Assembly (NCBI GenBank): GCA_039566865.1
Contig: CM076952.1
Location: forward strand, 10,622,501 to 10,686,500
DNA length: 64,000 bases
Origin: Aurelia coerulea
Lineage: Eukaryota; Cnidaria; Scyphozoa; Semaeostomeae; Ulmaridae
Direction of reading: 5' to 3'
The notes below the pieces were generated by a model that was not told the DNA's origin, searched no databases, and saw only the letters and a program-made list of their open reading frames with translations. The first letter of the stretch is position 1, and the number at the start of each line of letters is the position of its first letter. The translations under genes and the position numbers were made by a program. Shown here in pieces: positions 20,290 to 31,686 of this stretch.

Positions 20290-21730
20290 GTAGCCCCATC
20301 AAAATTTGATATTATCAAATGTTACCTGTCGGTTACCTGCTGGTTACCTGACGGTTACCAGCTTTAAAAAGTTTGCAACATCAATGAACAACGACAAAGA
20401 ATTAATTTTTACGGCGCTTATAGCCATTTTTCATAAGATATGAACACAATTATAGCTGCTGCTCATTAACAAATTTATTTTTTGTGTTTTAAGTTCGACA
20501 TTTTCAACCCTTTCCTTTTACATGTACTTCATTTAATTTCATGGACTCCATGGGAAAAGCAGTCTTTTATGAATGTAAAGCCAATCTTAAGGGAAATCTA
20601 CATTACTTTCATGCAAAGAAGTTACATTGATGTTTAAATAACAGTTCAAACCAGCAGAGACCCTTCTCTGGATTCGCTTATCCATAGCTATTTTGCCTCA
20701 TCACTTTTGTTGCTGATTTTTGCAATCCCAAATCTCCGAAACGCTAGCCTCTTGGACAAAATAAGGAGTATATACTTGCAGTGAGTGAGACATTATCAGT
20801 TTTCAATCCAACATTCTTTTTTGAGTGTTTTTTACACGTTTGCTACTTAAGTTATTTCAATCTTGTAAAGACAATCTTAGACAAAATTGTTGAGACACTT
20901 TGCTTTTCAGGAAAAAATTGCGAGTTAACGACCCCACTCCCCCAATGCAATGTTGGAATATGGTGGAAATGTTGCAGATGAATCCACCACTATGTCTTCC
21001 TCAATCAAATCAACATTGCAGTGGAGCGAAGGGGGTCTTTAGCGGTGGATGGTAATGATTTGCAGGAAAGAAAGGTATTCTACTACACAAACCGCAGTTG
21101 TCTCAACGACTTTTGTCCAAGATTGTCTTTACAAGATTGAAATAACTTAAGTAGCAAACGTGTAAAAAACACTCAAAAAAGAATGTTGGATTGAAAACTG
21201 ATAATGTCTGACTCACAGCAAGTATATACTCCTTATTTTGTCCAAGAGGCCAGCGTTTTGGAGATTTGGGATTGCAAAAATCAGCAACAAAAGTAATGAG
21301 GCAAAATAGCTATGGAAAAGCGAATCCAGAGAAGGGTCTCTGCTGGTTAAACTGTTATTTAAACATCAATGTAACTTCTTTGCATGAAAATAATGTAGAT
21401 TTCCCTTAAGATTTGTTTTACATTCATGAAAGACTGCTTTTCCCAAGGAGCCAATGAAATTAAATGAAGTACATGTAAAAGGAAAGGGTTGGAAATGTCG
21501 AACTTAAAACACAAAAAATAAATTTGTTAATGAGCAGCAGCTATAATTGTGTTCATATCTTATGAAAAATGGCTATAAGCGCCGTAAAAATTAATTCTTT
21601 GTCGTTGTTCATTGATGTTGCAAACTTTTTAAAGCAGGTAACCGTCAGGTAACCAGCAGGTAACCGACAGGTAACGTTTGATCATATCAAATTTTGATGG
21701 GGCTACGATGTTAATAGGACAGGTAACCAC
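20290..21730. repeat. 1.4 kb palindrome centred on MITE D
   Basis: Module R with the adjacent GTAACC motifs is present inverted on both sides of 20871-21126. Arms of about 580 bases match closely. It is the symmetry centre of the modular array. Confidence 0.8.
20871..21126. mobile_element. MITE copy D (ACAATCTTAGAC subfamily)
   Basis: This 256-base element has the same ends and internal TGCAATGTTGGA/CAACATTGCA pair as copy C, without the internal duplication. It is flanked by R modules in opposite orientation, unlike C, which has R on one side and Q on the other. This suggests it took part in an inversion or unequal exchange. Confidence 0.78.
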
Positions 21731-22614
21731 AGGTAACCATACTTTTCTTAAAAGATGTAAATATATATTATATCTTTAAAAAATGATTTCCAATCTAAAT
21801 ACTATAGAACGAAATCAGTTGTGTGTCTATTTGTAAAGACAAAAATATTTCCTGTCAATTTTTAGCAGCGTACTTGGTACCAGAGCTGAGAGCGACCACT
21901 GATTCAAAGTAAATTTACATATGAGCCCTCCCAGCCCCCAATGCTAAGAGCAACCCCAATCCACGATTAAAGTAGTAAAAATATTTTCCTGTCCAGTGGT
22001 CTGTGCTTTTAAGGGTTTTCAGGCTCATGTTCAAAGTGAAAAAAGGAAAACACATCGTATTCCTTTTGCGAGTATGAGAGTTTGGTCAAAGACTGTCTTT
22101 ACAAGATTGAAATAACTTAAGTAGCAAAAGTATAAAAAAACACACAAAAAAGAATTTTGAATTGAAAACTGATAATGTCTCACTCACTGCAAGTATATAC
22201 TCCTTATTTTGTCCAAGAGGCTAGCGTTTCGGAGATTTGGGATTGCAAAAATCAGCAACAAAAGTAATGAGGCAAAAGAGCTATGGAAAAGCGAATCCAG
22301 AGAAGGGTCTCTGCTGGTTTGAACTGTTATTTAAACATCAATGTAACTTTTTTGCATGAAAATAATGTAGATTTCCCTTCAGATTTGCTTTACATTCATG
22401 AAGACTGCTTTTCCCATGGAGCCCATGAAATTACATGAAGTACATGTAAAAGGAGAGGGTTGGAAATGTCGAACTTAAAACACAAAAAATAAATTTGTTA
22501 ATGAGCAGCAGCTATAGTGTTCATATCTTATGAAAAATTGCTATAAGCGCTGTAAAAATTAAGTCTTTGTCGTTGTTCATTGATGTTGCAACTTTTTAAA
22601 ACAGGTAACCGTCA

Positions 22615-22999
22615 TGTTGAATATGTTTATGTTTGTTAAGTGCTTCTGTTGCTGTTGTTGTTAGAATTTGGACTTTGGACTCTGTAGAGCGATAGGACAA
22701 TTTGATCTTTGGAACTTTGACTTTTTTTGAGTAACTTTGTGCGTTTTGTGTACCCTGGGACTCGTAGCTATAAAAGCATTAGGCATGCTTCTTGGGGCAG
22801 CACAATTCAGATCAGATCATCAGAGCTCCAAGTCGGAGAAGAAGACGAAGAGAAGCTGCTCATGGCCGAGTTATCGAAGCTTTGTTAGGCCCGTAGGCCC
22901 ACACACACAAACACATGCATACTGTAACAGCCTTATAGCTACGAGGACAAATAGATAGTAAGTTTCATTTATTAATTGTATTTATGCTGTGAAGCTACA
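22615..22999 (+). repeat. 5' LTR of the BEL/Pao element
   Basis: It starts TGTTGAATATG and ends GAAGCTACA, consistent with TG...CA borders. A TATA box lies at 22769-22776. The sequence contains a GCT/GTT-rich stretch near 22645. The matching 3' LTR is at 29907-30294. Confidence 0.92.
22769..22776 (+). promoter_or_regulatory. TATA box in BEL/Pao LTR
   Basis: TATAAAAG occurs at the same place in both LTRs (also 30065-30072). It is the likely core promoter for the genomic transcript, with the start expected about 30 bases downstream. Confidence 0.65.
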
Positions 23000-23045
23000 T
23001 CAGTTCGTATCTTGTCTGATAATCAAGATAGATCAATCAAGAATT

Positions 23046-25148
23046 ATGTTGTGTGGAAATGATGATATAGATATGGAGCATATTCGACGTTTGAAGCATG
23101 TTAGAGCGAATGCAAAGCGAGAATTAACCAAAGCCGTGAACCGCGTGGCGGATGTTCTCGTTGTTGGTCAAACCCTTGATGATGTGAGAGCTGCAGAAGG
23201 CAGGCTCATTGATCGATTCAACGATTTTAAATTGGCATGTGAAAGGTACCAGGCTGTGATCGCAGATGTAGTCGACATTGAAGAATGCCTTGCATACATG
23301 CACGAAGCTGAGACAAGATTTCTCGATATCAAAGAAAGAGTGTCTCTGTTGATTCATTCCCTTGAAACAAAATCACCGCTGCAGGAGGATGATATTGGAC
23401 CTGAAGTTTCGGTAAGTGAAACTAAATCGCGCCCTTCCAACTCTCTTGTTTCGTCAAGGAGCTCCAGGCACTCAAAGAAGTCTGGGAGATCTGCACTTCA
23501 GGACATGATGTTGAAGAATGCTACAACAAAAGCATCCTTGCTTGCAGAGGCATCAATGCTAGAGAAATGTCAAGATATTGCCCATGAAGAGTTGCGATTG
23601 AGTCAAAGGAGGAAGAAGCTGACACTGGACACCAAACTTGCAAAGCTTGAAGCTGAAGAAAGAGTCTGCGCTGAATTTGCCATGACAACAGGATCACGAG
23701 GTGATATGTGTGATGCACCACTGAGAAAGCCAACCTTTGAGACTACATTTCAGCAGAAGACAACACATTCCAGAATACACCACAGGACCGAAGATAAAAG
23801 AAGAGTGAGTGACTCACACCGGCCACCAGTGCCATTTGCATCAAGTCGGCGTGTAGACAACAGTTGGAGCGTATGCAGTCCACAGACACGAAAGAAGCCA
23901 ACAGTGACCGATGGTGAGCAATTAATTCAGTCATCTTCAGAATTTATTAATCCTTCCCGACAGCAACGTCCTTTGAATCCATTTGCTCCCCCTTGGAAGC
24001 TTCCCCCACAACGAAACCCTGCTGATGAAACATGCACCCCCAAGCCCCATCCTGCACCCTTTGCTGACCCTGGGAAGTTCCCCCCACAGCGAAACCCTGC
24101 TGATGAACCACATACCAATGTGACAGCAATTGGCGAAGAGTACCTCGATACAATGAAGAAACTGACAATTGCTGCACTACTGCCAAAGTCAGAATTGAGT
24201 GTGTTTGATGGTAACCCATTAAAGTATTCTCTTTTCATTCACTCCTTTGAAAATAATGTTGAAAAAGACACTTGTGATTTTAGTAGACGTTTGCAACTTC
24301 TGGTACAGTTTTGTACAGGCAAGACAAGAAGAGCAATAGAAGAATGCATTCTCCTCGAGCCGGAGGAAGGATACATGAAGGCTAAACAAATCTTGGCTGA
24401 ACGTTTTGGTGATGCATACACTGTATCAAACTCATGGTTGAAGAAAGTCTCTTGTGGCCCTGTGATAAAGCCTGGTGACAGAGAAGGTTTGCAAGAATTG
24501 GCCGATGACCTCGAGAATTGTGAGATGACGTTGAAAGCTGCTGGCAGAATGACACAACTGAACAACGAAGACCGACTGGTGAAGATCCTAGAGCGATTGA
24601 AGTCTCGTTGGCAGTCTCGCGTGGAGGAAATCAGATCACGCCAAAGGGAACCCACTGTCGAAGACGTGCGGCGTTTGATCAGGATGATATCCAAAGAGAA
24701 GAACGACAGTGTGTTTGGCGCTATCATGGACAATGTCAACAAAGAAATGTTGTTACGAAATGACAGGATCAGAAGGCCAAATGCAGTGAGTACGCAGCGA
24801 AACTTGAATTTCAGTATCCAGACCAATGATGGGAAGTCAAATCTCACTTCAACAGACGTGAAATGTTACTTCTGCGAAAAGAATCACAAGTTGACAAACT
24901 GCGAAGAATTCAAGAAGAAAACTGGTGAGGATAAGTTTAATTTCATTCGGTCAAAGAAGCTCTGCGACAATTGTCTATCTTCTTTTCATTTTTCCGCTGG
25001 ATGCAAACAAAGGAAGGCTTGTACAGTTACAGATTGTGATATCCGTCGCAAACACCTCACAGCAATACATAACTCTGTGGTGGCCCATGAGAAGAGACGC
25101 AAGGAAGAGTGGAGGATCGAGGAGGAGTCAACAATGGATTGCCAATAG
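23046..25148 (+). CDS. BEL/Pao Gag-like protein
   Basis: The first ATG in the internal region is at 23046, and the frame stays open for 700 codons. The N-terminal half is helical and charged (RLKHVRANAKRELTKAV). The middle is Pro/Arg-rich with a repeated PPQRNPADE segment. A DUF1759-type capsid region follows (LSVFDGNPLKYSLFIHSFEN ... LQLLVQFCTGKTRRAIEECI). The C-terminus has a Cys-rich zinc-binding segment (CYFCEKNHKLTNCEEF, then LCDNCLSSFHFSAGC). It would form the particle shell and bind RNA. In intact relatives gag and pol are one frame; here a stop at 25146 separates them. Confidence 0.85.
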   Translation: MLCGNDDIDMEHIRRLKHVRANAKRELTKAVNRVADVLVVGQTLDDVRAAEGRLIDRFNDFKLACERYQAVIADVVDIEECLAYMHEAETRFLDIKERVSLLIHSLETKSPLQEDDIGPEVSVSETKSRPSNSLVSSRSSRHSKKSGRSALQDMMLKNATTKASLLAEASMLEKCQDIAHEELRLSQRRKKLTLDTKLAKLEAEERVCAEFAMTTGSRGDMCDAPLRKPTFETTFQQKTTHSRIHHRTEDKRRVSDSHRPPVPFASSRRVDNSWSVCSPQTRKKPTVTDGEQLIQSSSEFINPSRQQRPLNPFAPPWKLPPQRNPADETCTPKPHPAPFADPGKFPPQRNPADEPHTNVTAIGEEYLDTMKKLTIAALLPKSELSVFDGNPLKYSLFIHSFENNVEKDTCDFSRRLQLLVQFCTGKTRRAIEECILLEPEEGYMKAKQILAERFGDAYTVSNSWLKKVSCGPVIKPGDREGLQELADDLENCEMTLKAAGRMTQLNNEDRLVKILERLKSRWQSRVEEIRSRQREPTVEDVRRLIRMISKEKNDSVFGAIMDNVNKEMLLRNDRIRRPNAVSTQRNLNFSIQTNDGKSNLTSTDVKCYFCEKNHKLTNCEEFKKKTGEDKFNFIRSKKLCDNCLSSFHFSAGCKQRKACTVTDCDIRRKHLTAIHNSVVAHEKRRKEEWRIEEESTMDCQ

Positions 25149-25768
25149 TGCCGCTGAAGGTGAAAGGGACAGGAAGTGACAGGAAGAGACAAGGTATTTA
25201 AAACTTACGCTCTTCTCGACAGTGGATCTACTGCCTCTTTTTGTAGTGAAGCCCTCCTGGACAAACTTGGTGTGATCGGAAGAAAATGTCATATGTCAGT
25301 TGCTACAATTAGTGGTGTTAACACAAACTGTCAGACGTCAGTTGTCAGCTTAGACGTAATGGACCTAGAAGAGACGATGCATCTTCAAATGCCCAATGTG
25401 TTTTCTACAAAAACGATGAACATCTCAACATCAGCATTGGCCCGTCAAGAGGACGTGAGAAGATGGCCACATTAGGATGGAATCGTGCTACCAGACACAA
25501 TCCATGACGGTGAAGTCAGTCTGTTGATCGGCGTGGATGTACCGAAGGCCTTGCAACCGGAAGAGGTGCGAAAAAGTAAAGATGGTGGTCCATATGCTGT
25601 AAAGACAATGTTTGGCGGGACCCTTAATGGCCCCATTGGTGTTTCCTTCAATCAAGGTAATCATTGCTTCTTTTCTAATCCTGTTTCATCTGATGACCAA
25701 CTCTATGATCAATTGAAGAAGTACTTCAACCACGAATTTGAAGAGTCAAGTGTTGATAGCCAGAAACG
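25149..25768 (+). pseudogene. BEL/Pao protease region, frameshifted
   Basis: The aspartic protease motif ALLDSGSTASF lies at about 25212-25245 in the frame 25176-25475. A small duplication of GACAGGAAG at 25168-25186 explains the shift from the gag frame. A stop at 25473 and then a second frame (25485-25778) with [12 protein letters not shown], the usual post-protease LIGxD segment, follow. The enzyme would mature Gag-Pol; here it cannot be translated whole. Confidence 0.82.
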
Positions 25769-28357
25769 ATGTCAGTAGAAGATAGTAGAGCACTTGCTGT
25801 GTTTCAAGATTCCATACAGCTACAACAAGGTCATTATCACGTTTCAATTCCGTGGAAGTGCAACCCATCTGATTTACCGAACAACCGACACATGGCACAG
25901 AAAAGGCTTGAATACTTGAAATGCCGGCTGCAAAAGGATTCAAACTTAAAACAGCGATATAGCACATTCATGGACGACTTGCTAGAAAAAGGCTACGCAA
26001 GACAGGTTCCAGAAGAAGAAATTGAAATGGAGAATGGCAATTTATGGTACCTGCCACATAATAGCGTGACACACCCGAAGAAGCCAGACAAGGTCAGGAT
26101 TGTGTTTGACTGTACTGCAAAGTACAAGAATGTCTCCCTCAATGAAAAGGTTCTTCAAGGCCCTGACTTGACAAATTTGCTCATTGGTGTATTATGCCGA
26201 TTTAGAAGCAAGCCCATAGCCCTAATGGCAGATGTTGAAGCAATGTTCCACCAGGTGCATGTGAATGCTGAAGATGTAAATGCCTGGAGATTTTTATGGT
26301 ACCCACATGGTGATTTAACACTGGCTCCTGTTGAATATCAGATGATGGTGCACCTATTTCACAGTGATCCAGAGCATGGAATAAATAGGAAAACATGAAG
26401 TTTCGACAACAGATTCTATTTTCCAATGTAGGTCTATTGTTTCACAGCATTAAGCTATTGTTTCACAAAGATTAGCTATTGTTTTATCATTGCATCGAGA
26501 ATACCTCTTTTGAATTCTTGAGAACCAATTTCGCAAATCTAGAGCTCTTGCCTTGAAGAAGACAGTTACGGCACTGTTACAGTTTTGAAAGGAAATCAGG
26601 AAAGAAAAAGCTATGTCACATGCAATCTTCAAACATTTTTTGCGACAAAATTAGAACGATTTGAAACGGGCCCTTTGGCAGGAATGCTCCAAATAGGTTC
26701 TAGTAATTTAATATATTAATATCTAACACCTAGAATTACATAGATTTTTTGTTTTCAACTTTGAGTAGCAATTTTTCACGAAATTTGTCGTAAAAAGTAA
26801 GCATCAAAATAGTGTTCATCTACCCATGATCTTACATTCAACACACACCATTTTTATATATGTTAAGTACAACTAAATTGCTGACCATTTCGTACAAAAA
26901 TCATGCAAATCGGTCTTTTCTAGGCTGATTTATTACACTTTAAAGTTGGCTCAAAACTCTACATTGCACCGGAAATTCTAATGTAAACAACCACTTGAAA
27001 TTTTGACTAACTTCAAAATTCCATTTCTCGTCATTGGATAGTCCGATTTTGAAAAGTTTTGCTTTCTGTTAGGCCCAAGGATACCCTCTTTAATGGGGAT
27101 GTAAAAATTTGCATGTTTTCGAAACTTCATTTTTTCCTATTTATTCCATAATTTCATCGATCTGGATCACTGTGTATTTGGAGGTATATGGTCTCCGAGC
27201 TGTGCAAAATTTGCCTTGCGAAGAGTTGCAGAAGACAATGCCACTTCTATGTGGACGATCTTCTGAAAGCTGTGAAGGATGCAGACGAAGCAATCAAAAT
27301 GCAGAAACAACTCGCTGATTTGTTGGCTCGAGGCGGCTTCTATCTGACCAAATGGGTAAGCAATTCTCGATATGTTTTAGATGCAATACCAGAAGAGGAA
27401 AGGTCAAAGGAGCTGAAGAATGTTGATCTTGAAGACGATAAACTTCCGACTGAAAGAGCTCTTGGATTGCAATGGGATGTGGAAACTGACAGATTCACCT
27501 TCAATATCAGTGTGAAAGATAAACCATCAACCAGAAGAGGAATTTTGAGTACAATTTCATCTGTTTATGATCCGCTTGGATTCATTTCACCATACATTTT
27601 GAAAGCCAAGATTATCCTCCAGCGATTGTGCAAGGACAACGTAGGATGGGATGAGCAAGTAACTGGTCTAAATCTCAAGGAATGGGAAAACTGGTTGGAT
27701 GATCTTACAAAATTGGAGCAAATTGAAGTCAAAAGATGCTATACGGAAACAGGAATTGGCAGTGCAGTAACAAACCAGCTGCATCATTTTAGCGACGCAT
27801 CCGAAATGGGATATGGTGCTGTAACCTACCTACGATCAGTCAACAACAATGGCGACGTGTCATGCTCATTCGCTCTTGCAAAGTCGAGACTAAACTCCCT
27901 TAAGCGAGTGACAATCCCAAGACTGGAGCTTGCTGCTGCGACTCTTGCTGTGAAGTTGGATTCCATGCTGAAGAGAGAATTGGACATGAAACTTGGTGAG
28001 TCAGTCTTTTGGACAGATAGCACTGCTGTACTACGTTACATAAGGAATGAAAGCAGGAGATATCATACATATGTTGGGAACAGAATCGCAGTGATACACG
28101 ACGGATCCAGTCCATCTCAATGGCGATATGTTGATACAAGTTCAAATGCAGCAGATGATGCATCTAGGGGACTTAGTGCAGACAGCTTGATAAACAGTGA
28201 TAGATGGTTACATGGCCCAGAATTTCTACGGAAAGAGGAGCATGAATGGCCCAACAGTGTGTTCATTGAAGATTTGTCCGAAGATGATGTCGAAGTCAAG
28301 AAGATTGTGCAAACACATTCAGTACAAATCAACTCATCAAATGGTATGACGAATTAA
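25769..28357 (+). pseudogene. BEL/Pao reverse transcriptase and RNase H, split by insertion
   Basis: The first part (25769-26359) carries KVRIVFDCTAKY, LNEKVLQGPDLTNLL and the first palm aspartate in ALMADVEAMFHQV. It stops at HLF where an 815-base DNA element entered (26360-27174, duplication TATTT). The second part continues with the catalytic HFYVDDLLKAV (about 27236-27268), GFYLTKW and LGLQWD, then RNase H with HHFSDASEMGYGA, RLELAAATLA, FWTDSTAVL and SSNAADDASRG. A frame change occurs just after the insertion. The frame ends at 28357. Confidence 0.88.
26360..27174. mobile_element. CACAGTG-ended element, copy 2 (RSS-like ends)
   Basis: The 815-base insertion in BEL/Pao RT has a perfect five-base duplication TATTT (26355-26359 and 27175-27179). 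The left end is CACAGTGATCCAG, then three bases, then ATGGAATAAATAGG. The right end on the other strand is CACAGTGATCCAG, then twelve bases, then the same ATGGAATAAATAGG and AAAANATGAAGTTTCGA. The 3/12 asymmetry is identical to that of the element at 9933-12205, although the second block differs in sequence. Internal CTAACTTCAAAATTC also recurs there (10150). No transposase is encoded. Confidence 0.8.
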
Positions 28358-29856
28358 ATATTCTCGAAGTTCTCAGATTGGACCGTTCTAAAGAAATCTG
28401 TTGCTTGGTTGTTGAGATATAGAAATTGGTTGCTGAGAAACATCAGAAGTAGCAACGAAGCGCAAGAAATCAAGAGTGGCAGATTGACAACAGAAGAGAT
28501 GCATGAAGCCGAACGTGCAATTGTGAAATGTGTACAAAACGAATGTTTTGGTGAAGAGTTGAAACTACTACAATCACCTCAGAAATCAATAAGAAAGTCC
28601 AACTCTCTATGCAGATTAGATCCAGTCATCATAAACGGCGTGATTAGTGTTGGTGGCCGACTCAACAATGCTCCATATAACAGTCTTGAAGCAAAGCATC
28701 AGATTATTCTTCCCAAGCAGCATCATGTAGGTGACCTCATAGTTCGATATTTAACAAGCGATCTGCACATTTTGGACAGGAGTACGTTCTGGTACGCATT
28801 CGAGAAAGGTTTTGGATCCTACAGGCAAGGTCGTCAGTTCGCCAAATTATCAGAAGTTGTTTCGATTGCAAGCGTCGATGTGAAAAGCCTGTAAAGCAAA
28901 AAATGGCAGATTTGCCCGATGATAGAGTGACAGCAGACAAACCACCATTTTCCTTCGTTGGAATCGACTGTTTTGGTCCCTTTTTTGTCAAGAGAGGAAG
29001 ATGTATTGTAAAGAGGTATGGCATCATATTTACTTGTCTAACAATTAGAGCAATTCATCTGGAGATTCTTCACAGTATGGATACAGATTCTTTTACAAAT
29101 GCCCTAAGAAGATTCATTTCAAGACGTGGAAATCCAGATGAAATAAGATGTGAAAATGGCTCGAATTTTAGAAGTGGCGAAAGAGAACTCTAAACTGCAA
29201 TACAGCAATGGAATCAGAATCAAGTGCATGAATTTCTTTTGCAAAGAGACATCAAATGGATATTCAACCCTCCGACAGCTTCACATATGGGTGGCGCATG
29301 GGAGCGTGCGATAAGATCTGTAAGACGAGTTCTGAATGCAATTTTGAGAAATCAAACGATTGATGATGAAGGTTTGCAAACCCTTTTGTGTGAAGTTGAA
29401 GCAATTCTCAACGCAAGACCGCTCACCAAGGTGTCAGACGATCCTCAAGATTTGAATGCAATAACACCAAATAATCTGTTGCTTCTCAGATCTGGCCAAA
29501 ATTTCCCACCTGGTGTTTTCAAGAGCAAAGATCCGAACGGCAAGAGAAAATGGAAGCAGGTTCAATATATGGCTGACTTATTCTGGAAAAGGTGGACCAA
29601 AGAGTACCTCCCAACTCTTCAAATCAGGCAGAAATGGCATTCAATCGAGCGTAACCTAAATGAGAATGACTTGGTACTCGTTAATGAACAAACGCAACAC
29701 AGGAATCAGTGGCCTTTGGGGAGAGTGGTAGAAGTGTACCCAGGTAGAGATGGCCTTGTCCGGTCAGCAAAGGTGAAGACGATGAATTCTGAATATCGAA
29801 GACCCGTAACAAAGTTATATTTGTTGGAAGCAGCTGTGAAAGAAGATTCAACATAG
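28358..29856 (+). pseudogene. BEL/Pao integrase, broken into three frames
   Basis: The first frame (to 28894) covers the N-terminal zinc-binding region (LDPVIINGVISVGGRL, KQHHVGDLIVRYL). The second (28903-29193) has the core with the first acidic residue in FVGIDCFGPF. The second catalytic position reads IRCENGSNF, where the family normally has Asp, so it appears to be Asp-to-Glu. A stop follows GEREL. The third frame (29224-29856) holds the catalytic Glu in HMGGAWERAIRSVRRVL and the C-terminal DUF5641-like domain (FWKRWTKEYLPTLQ, WPLGRVVEVYPGRDG). The enzyme would insert the cDNA; this copy is defective. Confidence 0.85.
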
Positions 29857-29906
29857 AAAGTTATTAAAAAACAGTCCCCTATAAATCGCCTGTTTGGGGG
29901 CGGGTA

Positions 29907-30294
29907 TGTTGAATATGTTTATGTTTGTTAAGTGCTTCTGTTGTTGTTGTTGTTGTTAGAATTTTGACTTTGGACTCTGTAGAGCGATAGGACGATTTGA
30001 CCTTTGGAACTTTGACCTTTTTTGAGTAACTTTGTGCGTTTTGTGTACCCTTGGGACTCGTAGCTATAAAAGCGTTAGGCATGCTTTTTGGGGCAGCACA
30101 GTTCAGATCAAATCATCAGAGCTCTAAGTCGGAGAAGAAGACGAAGAGAAGCTGCTCATGGCCGAGTTATCGAAGCTTTGTTAGGCCCGTAGGCCCACAC
30201 ACACAAATACATGCCTACTGTAACAGCCTTATAGCTACGAGGACAAATAGATAGTAAGTTTCATTTATTAATTGTATTATGCTGTGAAGCTACA
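29907..30294 (+). repeat. 3' LTR of the BEL/Pao element
   Basis: It starts TGTTGAATATG, ends GAAGCTACA, and carries the TATA box at 30065-30072. It differs from the 5' LTR by a few substitutions and by the length of a GTT run, which indicates moderate age. Confidence 0.92.
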
Positions 30295-31686
30295 CGTCAG
30301 GTAACCAACAGGTAACCGACATGACATGTTGCGTTTGATAATGTCAAATTTTGATGGGGCTACGATGTTAATAGGACAGGTAACCACAGGAAACCATACT
30401 TTTTTTAAAAGATATAAATATATATTATATCTTTGAAAAAAGTATGGTTACCTGTGGTTACCTGTCATAAATATACGAAAGCCAATATAAAAATCCATAT
30501 CTGAAGAGGGTTACCTGTTGGCTACGTGATGGTAGCCTGAAGGTTACCGGTTGCAAATCTTGCATACTGTAATTCAAAGCCATAAGCTGACCCCAAGCAC
30601 AACAAATTTATTGTATGATTTCCAATCTAAATGCTATAGAAAGAAATCAGTTGTATGTCTATTTTTAAAGACAAAAATATTTCCTGTCAAGTTTTAGCAG
30701 CGTACTTGGTACCAGAGCTGAGAGCGACCACTGATTCAAAGTAAATTTACATAATGAGCCCTCCCCAGCCCCCAATGCTAAGAGCAACCCCAATCCACGA
30801 TTAAAGTAGTAAAAATACTTTCCTGTCCAATGGTCTGTGCTTTTAAGGGTTTTCAGGCTCATGTTCAAAGTGAAAAAAGGAAAACACATCGTATTCCTTT
30901 TGCGAGTATGAGAGTTTGGTCAAAGACTGTCTTTACAAGATTGAAATAACTTAAGTAGCAAACGTATAAAAACACTCAAAAAAGAATTTTGAATTGAAAA
31001 CTGATAATGTCTGACTCACAGCAAGTATATACTCCTTATTTTGTCGAAGAGGCTAGCATTTTAGAGATTTGGGATTGCAAAAATCAGCAACAAAAGTAAT
31101 GAGGCAAAATAGCTATGGAAAAGCGAATCCAGAAAAGGGTCTCTGCTGGTTTGAACTGTTATTTAAACATCAATGTAACTTCTTTGCATGAAAATAATGT
31201 AGATTTCCCTTAAGATTTGCTTTACATTCCTGAGAAAGACTGCTTGTCCCATGGAGTCCATTGAATTAAATGAAGTACATGTAAAAGGAGAGGGTTGCAA
31301 ATGTCGAACTCAAAACATAAAAAATAACTTTGTTAATGAGCAGCAGCTATAATTGTGTTCATATCTTATGAAAAATGGCTATAAGCGCTGTAAAAATTAA
31401 TTCTTTGTCCTTGTTCATTGATGTTGCAACTTTTTAAAACAGGTACCCGTCAGGCAACCAACAGGTAACCGACAGGTAACGTTTGATAATATCAAATTTT
31501 GATGGGGCTACGATGTTAATAGGACAGGTAACCACATACATACATCATTTATTCATTTCACATACATCATTTGTTTTATAAAGCAGGTTGAAAAATGGCA
31601 GCCTCGAGATGGCTGATGTGGACCTGCAAATTAAAGTTGATAAATGAAAGGAAAACTTAAACAATTTTAAATTACAAGTTCTAACA

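Larger units (their letters stand above)
22615..30294 (+). mobile_element. BEL/Pao LTR retrotransposon
   Basis: Two LTRs (22615-22999 and 29907-30294), over 95% similar by eye, enclose gag-pol in BEL/Pao order. A five-base target duplication CGTCA flanks the whole (22610-22614 and 30295-30299); five bases is usual for this superfamily. A purine-rich tract GGGGGCGGG precedes the 3' LTR. The pol part is damaged by frameshifts and by a DNA-element insertion at 26360-27174, so the copy is inactive. It sits in a P module of the surrounding array. Confidence 0.92.
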
